Source: an uncultured Clostridia bacterium
GTDB taxonomy: Bacteria > Bacillota > Clostridia > Christensenellales > Aristaeellaceae
Direction of reading: 5' to 3'
DNA: 27,200 nucleotides
NCBI GenBank assembly: GCA_934662505.1
Contig: CAKUKE010000020.1
Coordinates: 1 to 27,200 of the forward strand
Shown: piece by piece, positions 7,927-16,304 of the stretch
Layout of the letters: every line of letters starts with the position of its first letter
Numbering within the stretch: the stretch's first letter is position 1
Translations under genes and position numbers: made by a program
The notes under the pieces: generated by a model
What the model was told of the DNA's origin: nothing
The model's database searches: none
The model's input: only the letters and a program-made list of their open reading frames with translations

Positions 7927-9183
7927 TTAATCCCTTCTGAACAGGTCGCGGGTATATACCCTGCTCCGCACATCGTCCAGACAGGCGTCATAGCGGTTGG
8001 CAATGATGGCGTCGCTCTGCGCCTTGAACTGCGCCAGATCATTGACCACCACGCTGCCGAAAAAGGTGGAACCATCCGGCAGGGTCGGCTCGTAAATGAT
8101 CAGCTGCGCCCCCTTGGCACGGATACGCTTCATCACGCCCTGAATGCTGCTCTGGCGGAAATTGTCGCTGTTGCTCTTCATGGTCAGGCGGTACACACCG
8201 ATGGTCACATTTTTTTCCTGACCGGCGCTGTATTCGTTGTCCTCGGCATAGCCATAGTAACCGGCCATTTTCAGCACCTGATCGGCGATAAAATCCTTCC
8301 GGGTACGGTTGCTGTCCACAATGGCCTGAATGAGGTTCTCCGGCACGTCGGCGTAATTGGCCAGCAGCTGCTTGGTATCCTTGGGCAGGCAATAGCCGCC
8401 GTAACCGAAGGACGGGTTGTTGTAATGGTTGCCGATGCGTGGATCAAGGCACACCCCTTCAATGATCTGCCGGGTGTCCAGCCCTTTCATTTCCGCATAG
8501 GTGTCCAGCTCGTTAAAGTAGGACACCCGCAGCGCCAGATAGGTGTTGGCAAACAGCTTGACCGCCTCCGCCTCGGTAAAGCCCATCAGCAGGGTGTCCA
8601 CGTTTTCCTTGAGAGCGCCCTCCTGCAAAAGCGCGGCAAAGGTCTGTGCCTCCTCCATCAGGCGCGGGTCGTTCACATCCGTGCCTACAATGATGCGGCT
8701 GGGGTACAGGTTGTCATAGAGCGCCTTGCTTTCCCGCAGAAATTCAGGGCTGAAAAGCAACCGGTCGCAATGGTATTTTTCCCGCATGGCCGCCGTATAG
8801 CCCACCGGAATGGTGGATTTGATGACCATGACGGCGTTTTCATTGCAGCGCAGCACCTGCTCGATGACGCTTTCCACGGCGGATGTGTCGAAGAAATTCT
8901 TCGTGCTGTCATAGTTGGTCGGTGCGGCAATGACCACATAGTCCGCCTGACGGTATGCCGCGTCCCCGTCCAGCGTCGCCGTCAGGTCAAGTTCCTTTTC
9001 GGCCAGATATTTTTCGATGTACTCATCCTGAATGGGCGACTGGCGGCGGTTGATCTTTTCCACCTTTTCAGGAACGATGTCCACCGCCCACACCCTGTGA
9101 TGCTGGCTGAGCAGGGTGGCGATGGACAGCCCCACATACCCCGTACCCGCCACGGCGATTCGAATGCCCGACAGATCCTTCAT
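7927..9183 (-). CDS. ugd: UDP-glucose 6-dehydrogenase
   Basis: This 418-aa cytoplasmic enzyme oxidises UDP-glucose to UDP-glucuronate with two NAD+, giving an acidic precursor for the polysaccharide. The Rossmann motif AGTGYVGLS is at residues 12-20. PTNYD (88-92), KSTIPVG (122-128) and SPEFLRESKALYDNL (145-159) follow. The catalytic Cys lies in YGGYCLPKDTKQL (Cys265). It resembles the short E. coli-type Ugd throughout, with a small extra stretch near residues 310-330 (GYYGYAEDNEYSAGQEKN). The frame is open back to 9276. I chose the ATG at 9183 because a GGAGG lies 7 nt upstream and the family N-terminus begins there. It sits 26 bp after rmlB and is the last gene of the operon. Confidence 0.96.
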   Translation of the reverse strand: MKDLSGIRIAVAGTGYVGLSIATLLSQHHRVWAVDIVPEKVEKINRRQSPIQDEYIEKYLAEKELDLTATLDGDAAYRQADYVVIAAPTNYDSTKNFFDTSAVESVIEQVLRCNENAVMVIKSTIPVGYTAAMREKYHCDRLLFSPEFLRESKALYDNLYPSRIIVGTDVNDPRLMEEAQTFAALLQEGALKENVDTLLMGFTEAEAVKLFANTYLALRVSYFNELDTYAEMKGLDTRQIIEGVCLDPRIGNHYNNPSFGYGGYCLPKDTKQLLANYADVPENLIQAIVDSNRTRKDFIADQVLKMAGYYGYAEDNEYSAGQEKNVTIGVYRLTMKSNSDNFRQSSIQGVMKRIRAKGAQLIIYEPTLPDGSTFFGSVVVNDLAQFKAQSDAIIANRYDACLDDVRSRVYTRDLFRRD

Positions 9184-9209
9184 GCTGTTTTCCTCCGTAT
9201 TCGCGCCGG

Positions 9210-10232
9210 TCAGCGGTTGGCGTACATCCGCTCGTAGTAGGTCTGGTATTCGCCGCTGATGATGTTCTCCCACCATGCGCGGTTCTCCAGATACCAGCGG
9301 ATGGTCTTCTCAATGCCGTCGGCGAAGCGGGTCTCGGGCAGCCACCCCAGCTCCCGGTGAATTTTAGCCGGGTCGATGGCATAGCGCATGTCGTGCCCCT
9401 TTCGATCCCCCACATGAGTGATCAGGCTTTCGGGCTTGTCCAGCGCCCGGCAGATCAGGCGGACAATATCAATGTTGCGCATTTCGTTATGGCCGCCGAT
9501 GTTGTACACCTCGCCGACCCGCCCGCCGCAGAGGATCTGATCAATGGCCTTGCAGTGATCTTCCACATACAGCCAGTCCCGCACGTTGAGCCCCTCGCCG
9601 TACACGGGCAGCGGTTTATCCTGCAGGGCGTTGGCAATCATGAGAGGGATCAGCTTTTCGGGGAACTGATACGGACCATAGTTATTGGAGCAGCGGCTGA
9701 TGGTGACCGGCAGGCCGTAGGTACGGTGATAGGCCATGACCAGCAGATCGGCGCTGGCCTTGGAAGAAGAATAGGGGCTGCTGGTGTGCAGCGGCGTTTC
9801 CTCCGTAAACAGCAGATCGGGGCGGTCCAGCGGGAGGTCGCCGTACACCTCGTCTGTGGACACCTGATGGAACCGTTCCACCCCGCTGCGGCGGCAGGCG
9901 TCCATCAGAACCGCCGTGCCCAGAATGTTGGTCTGCAAAAATACGCCTGGATCCTCAATGGAACGATCCACATGGCTTTCGGCGGCAAAATTGACCACCA
10001 CATCCGGTTTCTCTTCTTCAAACAGCGCATAGACCGCGTCCCGGTCGCAAATATCGCCCCGGACAAAGCGAAAACGCTCGCAGTCCATCACGGAGGCCAG
10101 CGTGGACAGATTGCCCGCATAGGTCAGCTTGTCCAGACAGACGATCCGCTCATCCGGGTGGGCGTCCAGCATGTAGAAAATAAAATTGCTGCCGATAAAA
10201 CCTGCGCCGCCGGTCACCAGGATGGTTTTCAT
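9210..10232 (-). CDS. rmlB: dTDP-glucose 4,6-dehydratase
   Basis: This 340-aa protein is an NAD-dependent short-chain dehydrogenase/reductase-type enzyme that converts dTDP-glucose to dTDP-4-keto-6-deoxyglucose. The N-terminal VTGGAGFIGSNF nucleotide-binding motif, AAESHVDRSI, the catalytic STDEVYGDL loop and the YSSSK catalytic pair are all present and in the usual order. The length is typical. Its ATG overlaps the rmlA stop as ATGA, with AGGAGAGGAC directly upstream as Shine-Dalgarno, so the two are translationally coupled. No rmlC or rmlD is in the window, so the 4-keto product is more likely used by the aminotransferase at 11128-12231 than turned into rhamnose. Confidence 0.96.
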   Translation of the reverse strand: MKTILVTGGAGFIGSNFIFYMLDAHPDERIVCLDKLTYAGNLSTLASVMDCERFRFVRGDICDRDAVYALFEEEKPDVVVNFAAESHVDRSIEDPGVFLQTNILGTAVLMDACRRSGVERFHQVSTDEVYGDLPLDRPDLLFTEETPLHTSSPYSSSKASADLLVMAYHRTYGLPVTISRCSNNYGPYQFPEKLIPLMIANALQDKPLPVYGEGLNVRDWLYVEDHCKAIDQILCGGRVGEVYNIGGHNEMRNIDIVRLICRALDKPESLITHVGDRKGHDMRYAIDPAKIHRELGWLPETRFADGIEKTIRWYLENRAWWENIISGEYQTYYERMYANR

Positions 10233-11113
10233 GTCCTCTCCTCCTTCGCCACGGTCAGCAGGTACTGACCGTAGTCGGTCATTTTCAGTTCCTCACCCAG
10301 CTGCCGCAGCTGATCGGCGTCAATGAACCCCCGCCGCCAGGCGATCTCCTCAATGCAGGAAATGTAGAACCCCTGCCGGGACTGAACGGCCTCCACATAC
10401 TCGGCCGCCTTGAGCATGCCCTCGGGCGTCCCCGTATCCAGCCACGCCATCCCCCGTCCCAGCAGCTCCACATGCAGTTCGCCCATTTCCAGATAGGCGT
10501 TGTTGACGGAGGTAATCTCTATTTCTCCGCGGGGCGAAGGCTTCACCTGCCGCGCAATGTCGACTACCCGGTTGTCGTAGAAATACAGCCCCGGCACGGC
10601 ATAGTTGCTCCTGGGCTTTTCCGGTTTTTCCTCAATGGACACCACCCGGTGCGCCTCGTCAAACTCCACCACGCCGAAAGCGCGGGCGTCCTTGACCGGA
10701 TAGCCGAAAATGGTGGCGCCCTTTTCCCGCTCGCATGCGTTCCACAAAATGCGGCTCATGTTCTGACCGTAGAAAACGTTGTCGCCAAGGATGAGACACA
10801 CCCTGTCCCCGCCGATGAAATCCGCGCCCAGAATGAACGCGTCCGCCAGTCCGCGGGGCGTATCCTGCACCTTATAGGCCAGCCGCACCCCAATTCTGGA
10901 GCCGTCCCCCAGCAGCTTTTCATAAACCGGGGTATCGTCCGGGGTGGAAATGATCAGGATCTCGCGGATGCCGGCCAGCATCAGAATGGACAGCGGATAG
11001 TAGATCAGCGGTTTGTCGTAAATCGGCAAAAGCTGCTTGGACACCGCCTTGGTCATGGGGTACAGCCGCGTACCCCTGCCCCCCGCCAGAATGATTCCCT
11101 TCACGGCGCTCAC
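10229..11113 (-). CDS. rmlA: Glucose-1-phosphate thymidylyltransferase
   Basis: This 294-aa enzyme makes dTDP-glucose from dTTP and glucose-1-phosphate, the first step towards dTDP-6-deoxy sugars. The nucleotidyltransferase signature GIILAGGRGTRLYPMT is at the N-terminus. It is followed by KQLLPIYDKPLIYYPLS, LILGDNVFYG and VSIEEKPEKPRSNYAVPGLY. Length and order fit the short RmlA type. The start is a GTG at 11113 with GAGGGAAAGG upstream. A second GTG at 11104 would give a start closer to that of many relatives. It lies 14 bp after the aminotransferase stop and overlaps rmlB by 4 bp. Confidence 0.96.
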   Translation of the reverse strand: MSAVKGIILAGGRGTRLYPMTKAVSKQLLPIYDKPLIYYPLSILMLAGIREILIISTPDDTPVYEKLLGDGSRIGVRLAYKVQDTPRGLADAFILGADFIGGDRVCLILGDNVFYGQNMSRILWNACEREKGATIFGYPVKDARAFGVVEFDEAHRVVSIEEKPEKPRSNYAVPGLYFYDNRVVDIARQVKPSPRGEIEITSVNNAYLEMGELHVELLGRGMAWLDTGTPEGMLKAAEYVEAVQSRQGFYISCIEEIAWRRGFIDADQLRQLGEELKMTDYGQYLLTVAKEERT

Positions 11114-11127
11114 CCTTTCCCTCTTTG

Positions 11128-12231
11128 TCAGTGCAGAATAATATCGCAGATCCGATCCACCTGCTCCAGCGGCAGGTCTGCGTACAGCGGCAGCGTCAGC
11201 ACCCGCTCGGCCATGTGCTGCGCCACCGGCGTCGCATTGGGGTCATAGCCGGGCTTCCCCGCGTAGCATGCAAAGCTGTTGGTCAGCGGATAGAAGTACT
11301 TGCGCGCCACGACGCCCTCCGCCCGCAGTCTGTCAAACAGCTGGTCACGGCTCCAACGGTAGCCGTCAAAAATCACCGGGAAATAGGCATAGTTGGACTT
11401 GACGTCCTTCTGCAGCGCATTGAGCTGAATGCCCGCCACGCCGCTCAGACGCGCCCGGTAGCGCTCCACCACCCGGCGGCGCTTTTCAATTTCCCCGTCC
11501 AGATGGCGCAGGTTGCAGATGCCCATGGCCGCGGCAAATTCGTTCATTTTGGCGTTCCCGCCCACATAGGGCACGTCCTCCGGCCCCGTTTCGCCGAAGT
11601 TCTTCCGCGCGTCCAGTACGGTGCCCATCCCCTCGTCCGGGTAGCACAGCGCGCCGCCCTCGATAGTGTTGAACACCTTGGTGGCGTGGAAGGAATACAT
11701 GGAAAAATCACCAAAGTTGGCGGAGCTGACCCCCTTATAGGTCACACCGAAGGCGTGCGCCGCATCGTAGATCACTTTCAGACCGTGACGCGCGGCAATG
11801 TCGCCAATTCTTTCCACATCGCACATATTGCCGTACACATGCACCGGCATCATGGCCACGGTTTCAGGGGTGATCAGCGCCTCGATCTGCTCCGCATCCA
11901 TGGTATAATCGTCCGGACGGATGTCGCAGAACACGGGCTTCAGCCCACACCGGACGATGGCATGGGTCGTGGACGCAAAGGTGAAAGGCGTGGTGATGAC
12001 CTCGCCCCCCGCAGGCAGCGCCAGCGCCTCCAGCGCGTTTTCCAGTGCCAGATGTCCGTTGACATACAGTTTCAGATTGGGCGTATGCAGATACGCCTTC
12101 AGGTCGCTTTCCAGCTGACGGTGCTTGACGCCCATGTTGGTCAGCCAGTGACTGTCCCATATGTCCCTGATCTCCGCACAGTATTCCTCAAAATCCGGCA
12201 TGGAAGAACGGGTCACGTTCACCGTATTCAT
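11128..12231 (-). CDS. DegT/DnrJ/EryC1/StrS-family sugar aminotransferase (VioA/FdtB-like)
   Basis: This 367-aa PLP enzyme probably transaminates dTDP-4-keto-6-deoxyglucose. The N-terminus (SSMPDFEEY, IWDSHWLTNMG) matches the VioA/FdtB branch. EVITTPFTFASTTHAI is at 77-92, PVHVYGN at 129-134 and YDAAHAFG at 155-162. The PLP lysine is Lys185 in SFHATKVFNTIEGG. Known VioA makes dTDP-4-amino-4,6-dideoxyglucose (Qui4N). FdtB and QdtB make 3-amino sugars but need a 3,4-ketoisomerase, which I do not see here, so a 4-amino product is favoured. It sits between the transporter and rmlA, 14 bp from rmlA. GAAAGGGGGG precedes the ATG. The exact product is inferred. Confidence 0.88.
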   Translation of the reverse strand: MNTVNVTRSSMPDFEEYCAEIRDIWDSHWLTNMGVKHRQLESDLKAYLHTPNLKLYVNGHLALENALEALALPAGGEVITTPFTFASTTHAIVRCGLKPVFCDIRPDDYTMDAEQIEALITPETVAMMPVHVYGNMCDVERIGDIAARHGLKVIYDAAHAFGVTYKGVSSANFGDFSMYSFHATKVFNTIEGGALCYPDEGMGTVLDARKNFGETGPEDVPYVGGNAKMNEFAAAMGICNLRHLDGEIEKRRRVVERYRARLSGVAGIQLNALQKDVKSNYAYFPVIFDGYRWSRDQLFDRLRAEGVVARKYFYPLTNSFACYAGKPGYDPNATPVAQHMAERVLTLPLYADLPLEQVDRICDIILH

Positions 12232-12282
12232 CCCAAGCCCCCCTTTCTCATCCTTTGCAGAAAGCCCGCAGCCGCCCCCGGG

Positions 12283-13602
12283 TCAGACCGTCAGCCCCAT
12301 CAGCAGCGGGATCATGACGATCACCATGGCAAAGCCCATCAGATCCACCCACACGCCATAGCGGAAATAGTCCTTGAACTGATAGCCTGCCGCCATGGAG
12401 ATGCCCCATGTGGAGCCGGACAGAGGGCAGCTGCACCCCATGCTGGCGCCGAACACAATGCCCATGGCGTAAGCAGGCACGTTCAGCCCCATCTGCGGCG
12501 CGATGGCCATGACCACCAGCAGCGCAATGGAAATGGCGGTCGAATTGGAAATGAACAGGCTGGTCACCTGTGCAAACAGCACCAGCACGGCGAAAATGGC
12601 AAGGGGCGACAGCCGTGCGCCGGCCAGCGCCATGAACCAGTTGGCCAGAATGTCGATACCGCCGGCGGACTTGAGCACCGTCGCCAGACCAAGGCAGGCT
12701 GCCAGACGGCCGACGATGTTCCAGTTCATCTGCTTGACCGCCTTCTGCTGGGAAATGCAGCCGGTCACAATGCAGGCCAGTGCCGCCAGCGTGGAGGTGA
12801 CGTGGGGCTTCACCGTAATATCGGTAAAGGGGATCCGCTGCGCAATGTACAGATACACCATCACCGCAAAAATGATGCTGATGGCCACCGCCTTACCCGG
12901 CTTCACCTGATCGTTATGCGCGGTCACTTCCCGGGTCATCTCGGTCTGCTCCCGGCCGCCCCAGATCTTTTTGCCCAGCGGATAGCCGATAAACAGGCAG
13001 TACAGCAGGCAGAGCACACCCAGCACGATGCCGTAGGGCGCAAAGTCAAACACCCCGAAGGTCTGATAGCCATATTTTTCCAGCAGTCCCTGCGCGGTCA
13101 TCTGCTGAGAAGAGCCGACCAGCGTGGTAATGCCGCCGGCATTCACTGCCAGCGTAATGGGAATGATATGGTTCATGGGGTGAATGTTTTTATTGTTTCT
13201 TCCCAGTGCAAAAATGATGGGAATAAAAATGGCCAGCACCGTCACATTGGTCATGAAGGTGGACAAAAGGAAGGCAATCACAAAGGAAACCAGCATCAGC
13301 CCCCGCTCGCTTCCTCTGGACAGATGAAGCACCACGTCGCCGATGCGTCCCGCCACGCCTGTTTCGTCAATGGCCATGCCCACCACCAGTACGCCGATGA
13401 GCATGATGACCGTACTGCTGGCAAACGAACCGAACGCATCGGAAAAGCTGCCGATGCCCAGCAGCACCATCACCGCGCAGCCCAGAATGGCCGAGGTGGC
13501 CATGGGCAGCTTGTCCCACACGAACAGAACAATGCACAGACCAAATACGATCAGCGACGCAGCGTCCGCATGGGCGGAAATAAACTCCAGCACAGGGATC
13601 AT
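12283..13602 (-). CDS. SLC13/DASS-like anion transporter (probable carboxylate uptake)
   Basis: This 439-aa very hydrophobic protein has about 11 predicted membrane helices and belongs to the SLC13/ArsB ion-transporter superfamily. Two features fit that fold: a first-half STFMTNVTVLAIFIPI segment with GGITTLVGSS, and a second-half ISNSTAISIALLVVMAIAP segment. These resemble the paired SNT-like cation/anion binding regions of Na+/dicarboxylate symporters. Its ATG overlaps the MmgE/PrpD stop as ATGA, with AGGAGG just upstream, so the two proteins are probably made together. A carboxylate transporter is unusual inside a capsule operon. The substrate cannot be read from the sequence; a di- or tricarboxylate is a guess from the neighbour. 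Confidence 0.85.
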   Translation of the reverse strand: MIPVLEFISAHADAASLIVFGLCIVLFVWDKLPMATSAILGCAVMVLLGIGSFSDAFGSFASSTVIMLIGVLVVGMAIDETGVAGRIGDVVLHLSRGSERGLMLVSFVIAFLLSTFMTNVTVLAIFIPIIFALGRNNKNIHPMNHIIPITLAVNAGGITTLVGSSQQMTAQGLLEKYGYQTFGVFDFAPYGIVLGVLCLLYCLFIGYPLGKKIWGGREQTEMTREVTAHNDQVKPGKAVAISIIFAVMVYLYIAQRIPFTDITVKPHVTSTLAALACIVTGCISQQKAVKQMNWNIVGRLAACLGLATVLKSAGGIDILANWFMALAGARLSPLAIFAVLVLFAQVTSLFISNSTAISIALLVVMAIAPQMGLNVPAYAMGIVFGASMGCSCPLSGSTWGISMAAGYQFKDYFRYGVWVDLMGFAMVIVMIPLLMGLTV

Positions 13603-14954
13603 TTCAGGCAGACCTCCTTGAATTTCTCATTCTTTCCAAACCCGCGCACCCGGTCATACACCGCCTGCTGAACCGTTCCGGACAGGAAGCCGTCGGCGCA
13701 GGCCGACCATTTTGCCCGCATGTCCTCCCATGTATAGGGATTCTGCGGATCACCCTTGGGGATGAGCACCGTGCGCTCCAGCCGCCGGCCGTCCGTCGTT
13801 TCAATGACGACCCGGCAGCCGCGGATCCCCGCTTCCCGGTTTTCCATGCTTTCGTCCGGCACAAGTTCGATGCGCTCCGTCAGCGCGAACACGCTGTCAG
13901 GGGTTTTCGTCCAGTTCAGTTCCTCCAGCCCGAAGCGCCCCAGCGCCAGAATGCAGGCCGTAGCGTAATGAATGGAAAATTTGGAATCGTCCATGGTTTT
14001 CGGGCGTCTGATCTGCCCGGCGATCTGAATGGCGTTGGGATAGATGTGCAGCCATACTTTTTGTATATTCTCCGCAGAGAGGCCGTTTTCCTGCCGCAGT
14101 TCCAGCGCCGCCTGCATGCCGCAGTGGGTGTGGCGGCAAGAGGGATAGGGCTTGATGTAGCACTCGTCTATGCAGAACCGTTCGCCCAGCCCGTCCGTCA
14201 CCATGGCCTCATCCACGCTGTCCGTCATGGCGTGCAGCCAGCCCTTTGCGCTTTCCAGCGGTTTTTCACCGCCCTGTACGCCATCCCGCGCCAGCGCGGC
14301 GGCCATCACGCCGCATTCAGCGGCCTTGGCCGGGTTGAGCGGCTTGATGCTCTGACCGCTCTCCGCCACGATCATCAGGCCGCTGGCCATGGTCACAGAA
14401 ATGGCCATGGCGTTGAAAATGCCTTTTTCATCCAGTTCCATCAGCCTGGCCGCCGCGGCTGCGGCGGCGATCACACCGGCGGTTCCCGTGGAATGAAAGC
14501 CCCGGTGCACCAGCCCGGGCTGCGCCGCAGCGGCGACCCGGCAGTACACGTCATATCCTGCCACGGCAGCCGTCACCATTTCCTGCTCCGTCAACCCCAG
14601 CGTTTCTCCCAGTGCCAGCACCGTGGAAAACACCGTAGCGCCCACATGCCCCATGGCTTTCCGATTGCCGTCGTCCATATCCGCGCCGTGGGCGTAGCAG
14701 GCGTTCATAAACGCCGCCTTGCCGCAGGGCAGCCTCCGCCCGCCAAACAGCACGGTCGTCTCCTCCGCGCCGCCCTGCCCGAAGATATACTGTTCCACAG
14801 CGGCGTTGAACACCGTGTTTACCCGCTTGCCCGCCGTCGCGGCAGCCAGATAATCCATCAGAAACAGCCGCACATGATCTACCGTTTCCGCCGGAAGCTG
14901 TTCATAACGCAATTCTTGCACAAACCGGCTGAGCAGACCCGTCAGTTTTTCCAT
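13599..14954 (-). CDS. MmgE/PrpD-family protein
   Basis: This 451-aa protein is full length for the MmgE/PrpD family. Known members are 2-methylcitrate dehydratase, cis-aconitate decarboxylase and iminodisuccinate epimerase, all acting on small polycarboxylates. Family landmarks are AHGADMDDGNR (88-98), HRGFHSTGTAG (150-160), IKPLNPAKAAECG (203-215) and IKPYPSCRHTHCG (267-279). Which reaction it performs is not evident. No propionate-cycle genes (prpB, prpC) are near, so a methylcitrate role is unlikely. It lies 41 bp after the ATP-grasp gene and overlaps the transporter by 4 bp. Its place in a sugar operon suggests that it prepares an acid used for sugar decoration; this is inference. Confidence 0.88.
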   Translation of the reverse strand: MEKLTGLLSRFVQELRYEQLPAETVDHVRLFLMDYLAAATAGKRVNTVFNAAVEQYIFGQGGAEETTVLFGGRRLPCGKAAFMNACYAHGADMDDGNRKAMGHVGATVFSTVLALGETLGLTEQEMVTAAVAGYDVYCRVAAAAQPGLVHRGFHSTGTAGVIAAAAAAARLMELDEKGIFNAMAISVTMASGLMIVAESGQSIKPLNPAKAAECGVMAAALARDGVQGGEKPLESAKGWLHAMTDSVDEAMVTDGLGERFCIDECYIKPYPSCRHTHCGMQAALELRQENGLSAENIQKVWLHIYPNAIQIAGQIRRPKTMDDSKFSIHYATACILALGRFGLEELNWTKTPDSVFALTERIELVPDESMENREAGIRGCRVVIETTDGRRLERTVLIPKGDPQNPYTWEDMRAKWSACADGFLSGTVQQAVYDRVRGFGKNEKFKEVCLK

Positions 14955-14995
14955 TTTTTCGGTCCCTCCCGTGTGTTTTTTGAAGGTACGCCGCG

Positions 14996-16249
14996 TCAGA
15001 TGTCCGTCCGGGGCAGCGTGCGGAACGCGACCGGCTGGGGCAGATCGTGACGCATCATATCCCGTCCCTCCGCATCAAGTACCCGCACCGTCCCGTTGAC
15101 CGTCCGATGCTTGTCCGCCAGTTCCTCAAAGGTATCGGCCACCAGTGTAAAGCCCGCCACCCGGTCGCCGCTGCTGTTGAGCGAGGCGTCAAACACCGTC
15201 CCCGGCGCCTTGAACACCGAGTAGCTTTCGATGGTGCCTCTCCGGCGCAGCTCCTCAAAGCCCTCCAGATGGTCAAACACCCCGCCGCACGTATAGACAA
15301 ATTCATTTACGATAAACTTCCGCGCAAACCGGGGCTGCGGCGTCTGGTACTGCCCCAGCGCCGCGTTGACGGCACAGTCGATCACGTCCACGCCGGAATT
15401 GCGGGCAATGAGCCGGTATTTGAGCGCGCCCCCCGTCCGGGCGCTGAACTCGATCACGTAGACATGACCGTCCCGGTAGAGCATCTGAATAAGCATGGGA
15501 CAGTTTTTCAGTCCAAAGGCACGGACGATCCGCTCCGCCACCTGCCGGATTTCTTCATAGGCTTCCTCCGCAATGCCCGCCGGCACCACGGAACGGTAAA
15601 TGATGAACTTGCCGTCCACCTTCGCCTTTTCACTTTCCGAAACGCACAATACCGTCGGCACGCCGTCATGCACGTACACATCCACGGACACCTCGCGTCC
15701 ATCGATGTATTCCTCCACCACGGCATTGTGGGTACGGCTGAACCGCCACGCGCTCCGTAGCGCTTCCCGCAGGGATGCGTCATCCTCCACTCTGGCCACG
15801 CCCTTGGAACTGTTGCAGTCCACCGGCTTGACGATCAGCGGGTATTTCATATCCGCAGGGACTCCGTACTCCCCTTCGTCCAGAATGACGAACCGGGCGG
15901 TCGGAATGCCGTTCTTTTCAAACACGGTCTTCATGTACCGCTTGTTGGTCACGTTCCGTCCCGTCTGCGCGCTGATGTAACAGGGCAGTCCCAGTTCCTC
16001 ACTGACTGTCGCCACGGTGTTGAGCGCCTGATCGGTGCAGACGGTGATGATCAGGTCGACTTTTTCCTCCACGGCGATCCGGCGGATGCCGTCCAGATCC
16101 AGCGTACTGACGCGATAAAAGCGATCCGCATATTGCTCCGCCACGGGGTGCTCGGTATAGTCCGCCAGCACCACCTCCCAGCCGCGCCTGTGCAGGTTTT
16201 CAATGAGTTCAATCTGCGGGATGCCCCCCGCCAGCACCAGCGCTTTCAT
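14996..16249 (-). CDS. ATP-grasp domain ligase
   Basis: This 417-aa cytoplasmic protein has a pre-ATP-grasp Rossmann-like start (MKALVLAGGIPQIELIENLH). The central ATP-grasp fold includes MKYPLIVKPVDCNSSKGV (about 134-151), VVEEYIDGREVSVDVYV and the metal-site strand VIEFSARTGG. ATP-grasp enzymes activate a carboxylate as acyl phosphate and join it to an amine, thiol or other nucleophile. It resembles the carbamoyl-phosphate synthase/PurK-like branch found in capsule loci, but I cannot name a substrate. No other N-acyltransferase is visible in the operon, so it is the best candidate for acylating an amino sugar. AAAGGAAG lies about 10 nt before the ATG. The gene follows wzx by 55 bp. Confidence 0.88.
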   Translation of the reverse strand: MKALVLAGGIPQIELIENLHRRGWEVVLADYTEHPVAEQYADRFYRVSTLDLDGIRRIAVEEKVDLIITVCTDQALNTVATVSEELGLPCYISAQTGRNVTNKRYMKTVFEKNGIPTARFVILDEGEYGVPADMKYPLIVKPVDCNSSKGVARVEDDASLREALRSAWRFSRTHNAVVEEYIDGREVSVDVYVHDGVPTVLCVSESEKAKVDGKFIIYRSVVPAGIAEEAYEEIRQVAERIVRAFGLKNCPMLIQMLYRDGHVYVIEFSARTGGALKYRLIARNSGVDVIDCAVNAALGQYQTPQPRFARKFIVNEFVYTCGGVFDHLEGFEELRRRGTIESYSVFKAPGTVFDASLNSSGDRVAGFTLVADTFEELADKHRTVNGTVRVLDAEGRDMMRHDLPQPVAFRTLPRTDI

Positions 16250-16304
16250 CGGTCTGCATCTTCCTTTCAGCGACGGTTGAACCGTCCATTTTTTCCTGCG
16301 CCGC

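Noticed and set aside
3473..7930. Uninterrupted plus-strand open frame of 1485 codons opposite the Cys/His repeat gene
   Set aside because: It is antisense to a gene with a signal peptide, Shine-Dalgarno site, promoter and terminator. Its openness follows from the repeated, GC-rich codons of the real gene. The translated product is Val/Arg/His-rich without family signal.
9210..11113. dTDP-rhamnose pathway
   Set aside because: Only RmlA and RmlB are present; RmlC and RmlD are absent and an aminotransferase takes their place.
11125..13671. Plus-strand open frame of 848 codons opposite the aminotransferase and transporter
   Set aside because: Shadow of clearly recognisable minus-strand genes; His/Gln-rich composition is typical of an antisense frame.
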